Shown: piece after piece, positions 55,634 to 55,959 of the stretch
How the letters are laid out: each line of letters begins with the position of its first letter
How positions within the stretch are numbered: position 1 is the stretch's first letter
Notes under the pieces: model-generated
What the model was told of the DNA's origin: nothing
Database searches by the model: none
Seen by the model: the letters and a program-made list of their open reading frames with translations, nothing else
Assembly (NCBI GenBank): GCA_009602735.1
Contig: WELA01004091.1
Coordinates: forward strand, 64,100-120,058
Direction of reading: 5' to 3'
DNA: 55,959 nt
Source: Mesotaenium endlicherianum
Lineage: Eukaryota; Streptophyta; Zygnematophyceae; Zygnematales; Mesotaeniaceae
Position numbers and translations under genes: made by a program

Positions 55634-55959
55634 GTAAGCACTTGAGGTCATCTTTCTTTTTGAAGGACCCGCGCTGGGGTGTCTGTGTGTGGTAGCCATT
55701 TGTACTGATGCTTAAGTAAGGGGCATGGAGAAGCTAGTTACTCCCATGCAAGGCCTGTCATACGACTGAAACGTTCTTCGTAAACTCGTTCTTTCCCCAG
55801 AATTTAGCATTCACACAAAATCCAAAGCATCCTGCAAGACGCAGAAAAACAATGGACGGCTTACTTTCTGTCTAGTGCTAAATTTGAACTCATGATATTC
55901 TTTTTGACGTCTGCAAATATTGTTGTCGAGAATGGGAGAAAGGGGGGGCGGGGGGGGGG
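55634..55959. other. Intron of the PQ-loop gene and window end
   Basis: No second exon was recognised before the end. The last 25 bases are a G-rich run that may be a sequencing or assembly artefact. Confidence 0.5.

Overview
Eukaryotic nuclear DNA, most likely from a streptophyte (charophyte) green alga. Host genes are split by GT-AG introns and match plant-type families: a NUDT3-like Nudix/M49 protein, an Atos/FAM214 protein, AP2 and B3 regulators, and a plant-type PQ-loop transporter. Charophytes are also one of the two lineages reported from the literature to carry retrotransposons with captured cytosine methyltransferases, and this window holds such an element. Species not determined. 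No tRNA, rRNA or CRISPR array was seen. One 568-base run of N (29486-30053) interrupts the assembly.

Layout. 1-2.3 kb: three 3' exons of a NUDT3-like gene (+). 2.3-8.4 kb: gene-poor DNA with a hAT-like MITE (4122-4480), a possible LTR fragment and a long-TIR foldback element (8011-8403). 8.4-36.8 kb: a nested retrotransposon complex on the minus strand. 38.6-43.2 kb: an Atos-like gene (+, five exons). 44.4-46.3 kb: an AP2 gene (-). 46.9-50.6 kb: a two-domain B3 gene (-) and an unassigned coding-like stretch. 50.6-55.4 kb: mostly intergenic, with one decayed coding-like stretch and small repeats. 55.4 kb to the end: first exon of a PQ-loop gene (+).

The nested complex is the main interest. 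The oldest layer is a Ty3/gypsy element running 36.8 to 10.3 kb. Its order is 5' LTR remnant, gag with CCHC knuckles, aspartic protease, DNMT3-type cytosine methyltransferase, linker, RT, RNase H, integrase, C-terminal PHD-like finger, PPT and 3' LTR. Two more LTR copies follow directly (down to 8413). Its gag was split by a 13.8-kb insertion (20570-34365; TSD ATGAC) and again by a solo LTR of the same inserted family (19360-20077; TSD CCAGC).

The insertion is a tandem LTR-internal-LTR-internal-LTR array of a chromovirus. The right unit (A) has gag, pol, chromodomain and an extra ORF in env position. The left unit (B) keeps gag and a diverged copy of the extra ORF but has lost nearly all of pol. 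Another solo LTR (25336-26080; TSD CCTCG) sits inside A. All these copies carry stops, frameshifts or lost catalytic residues, so they are relics here.
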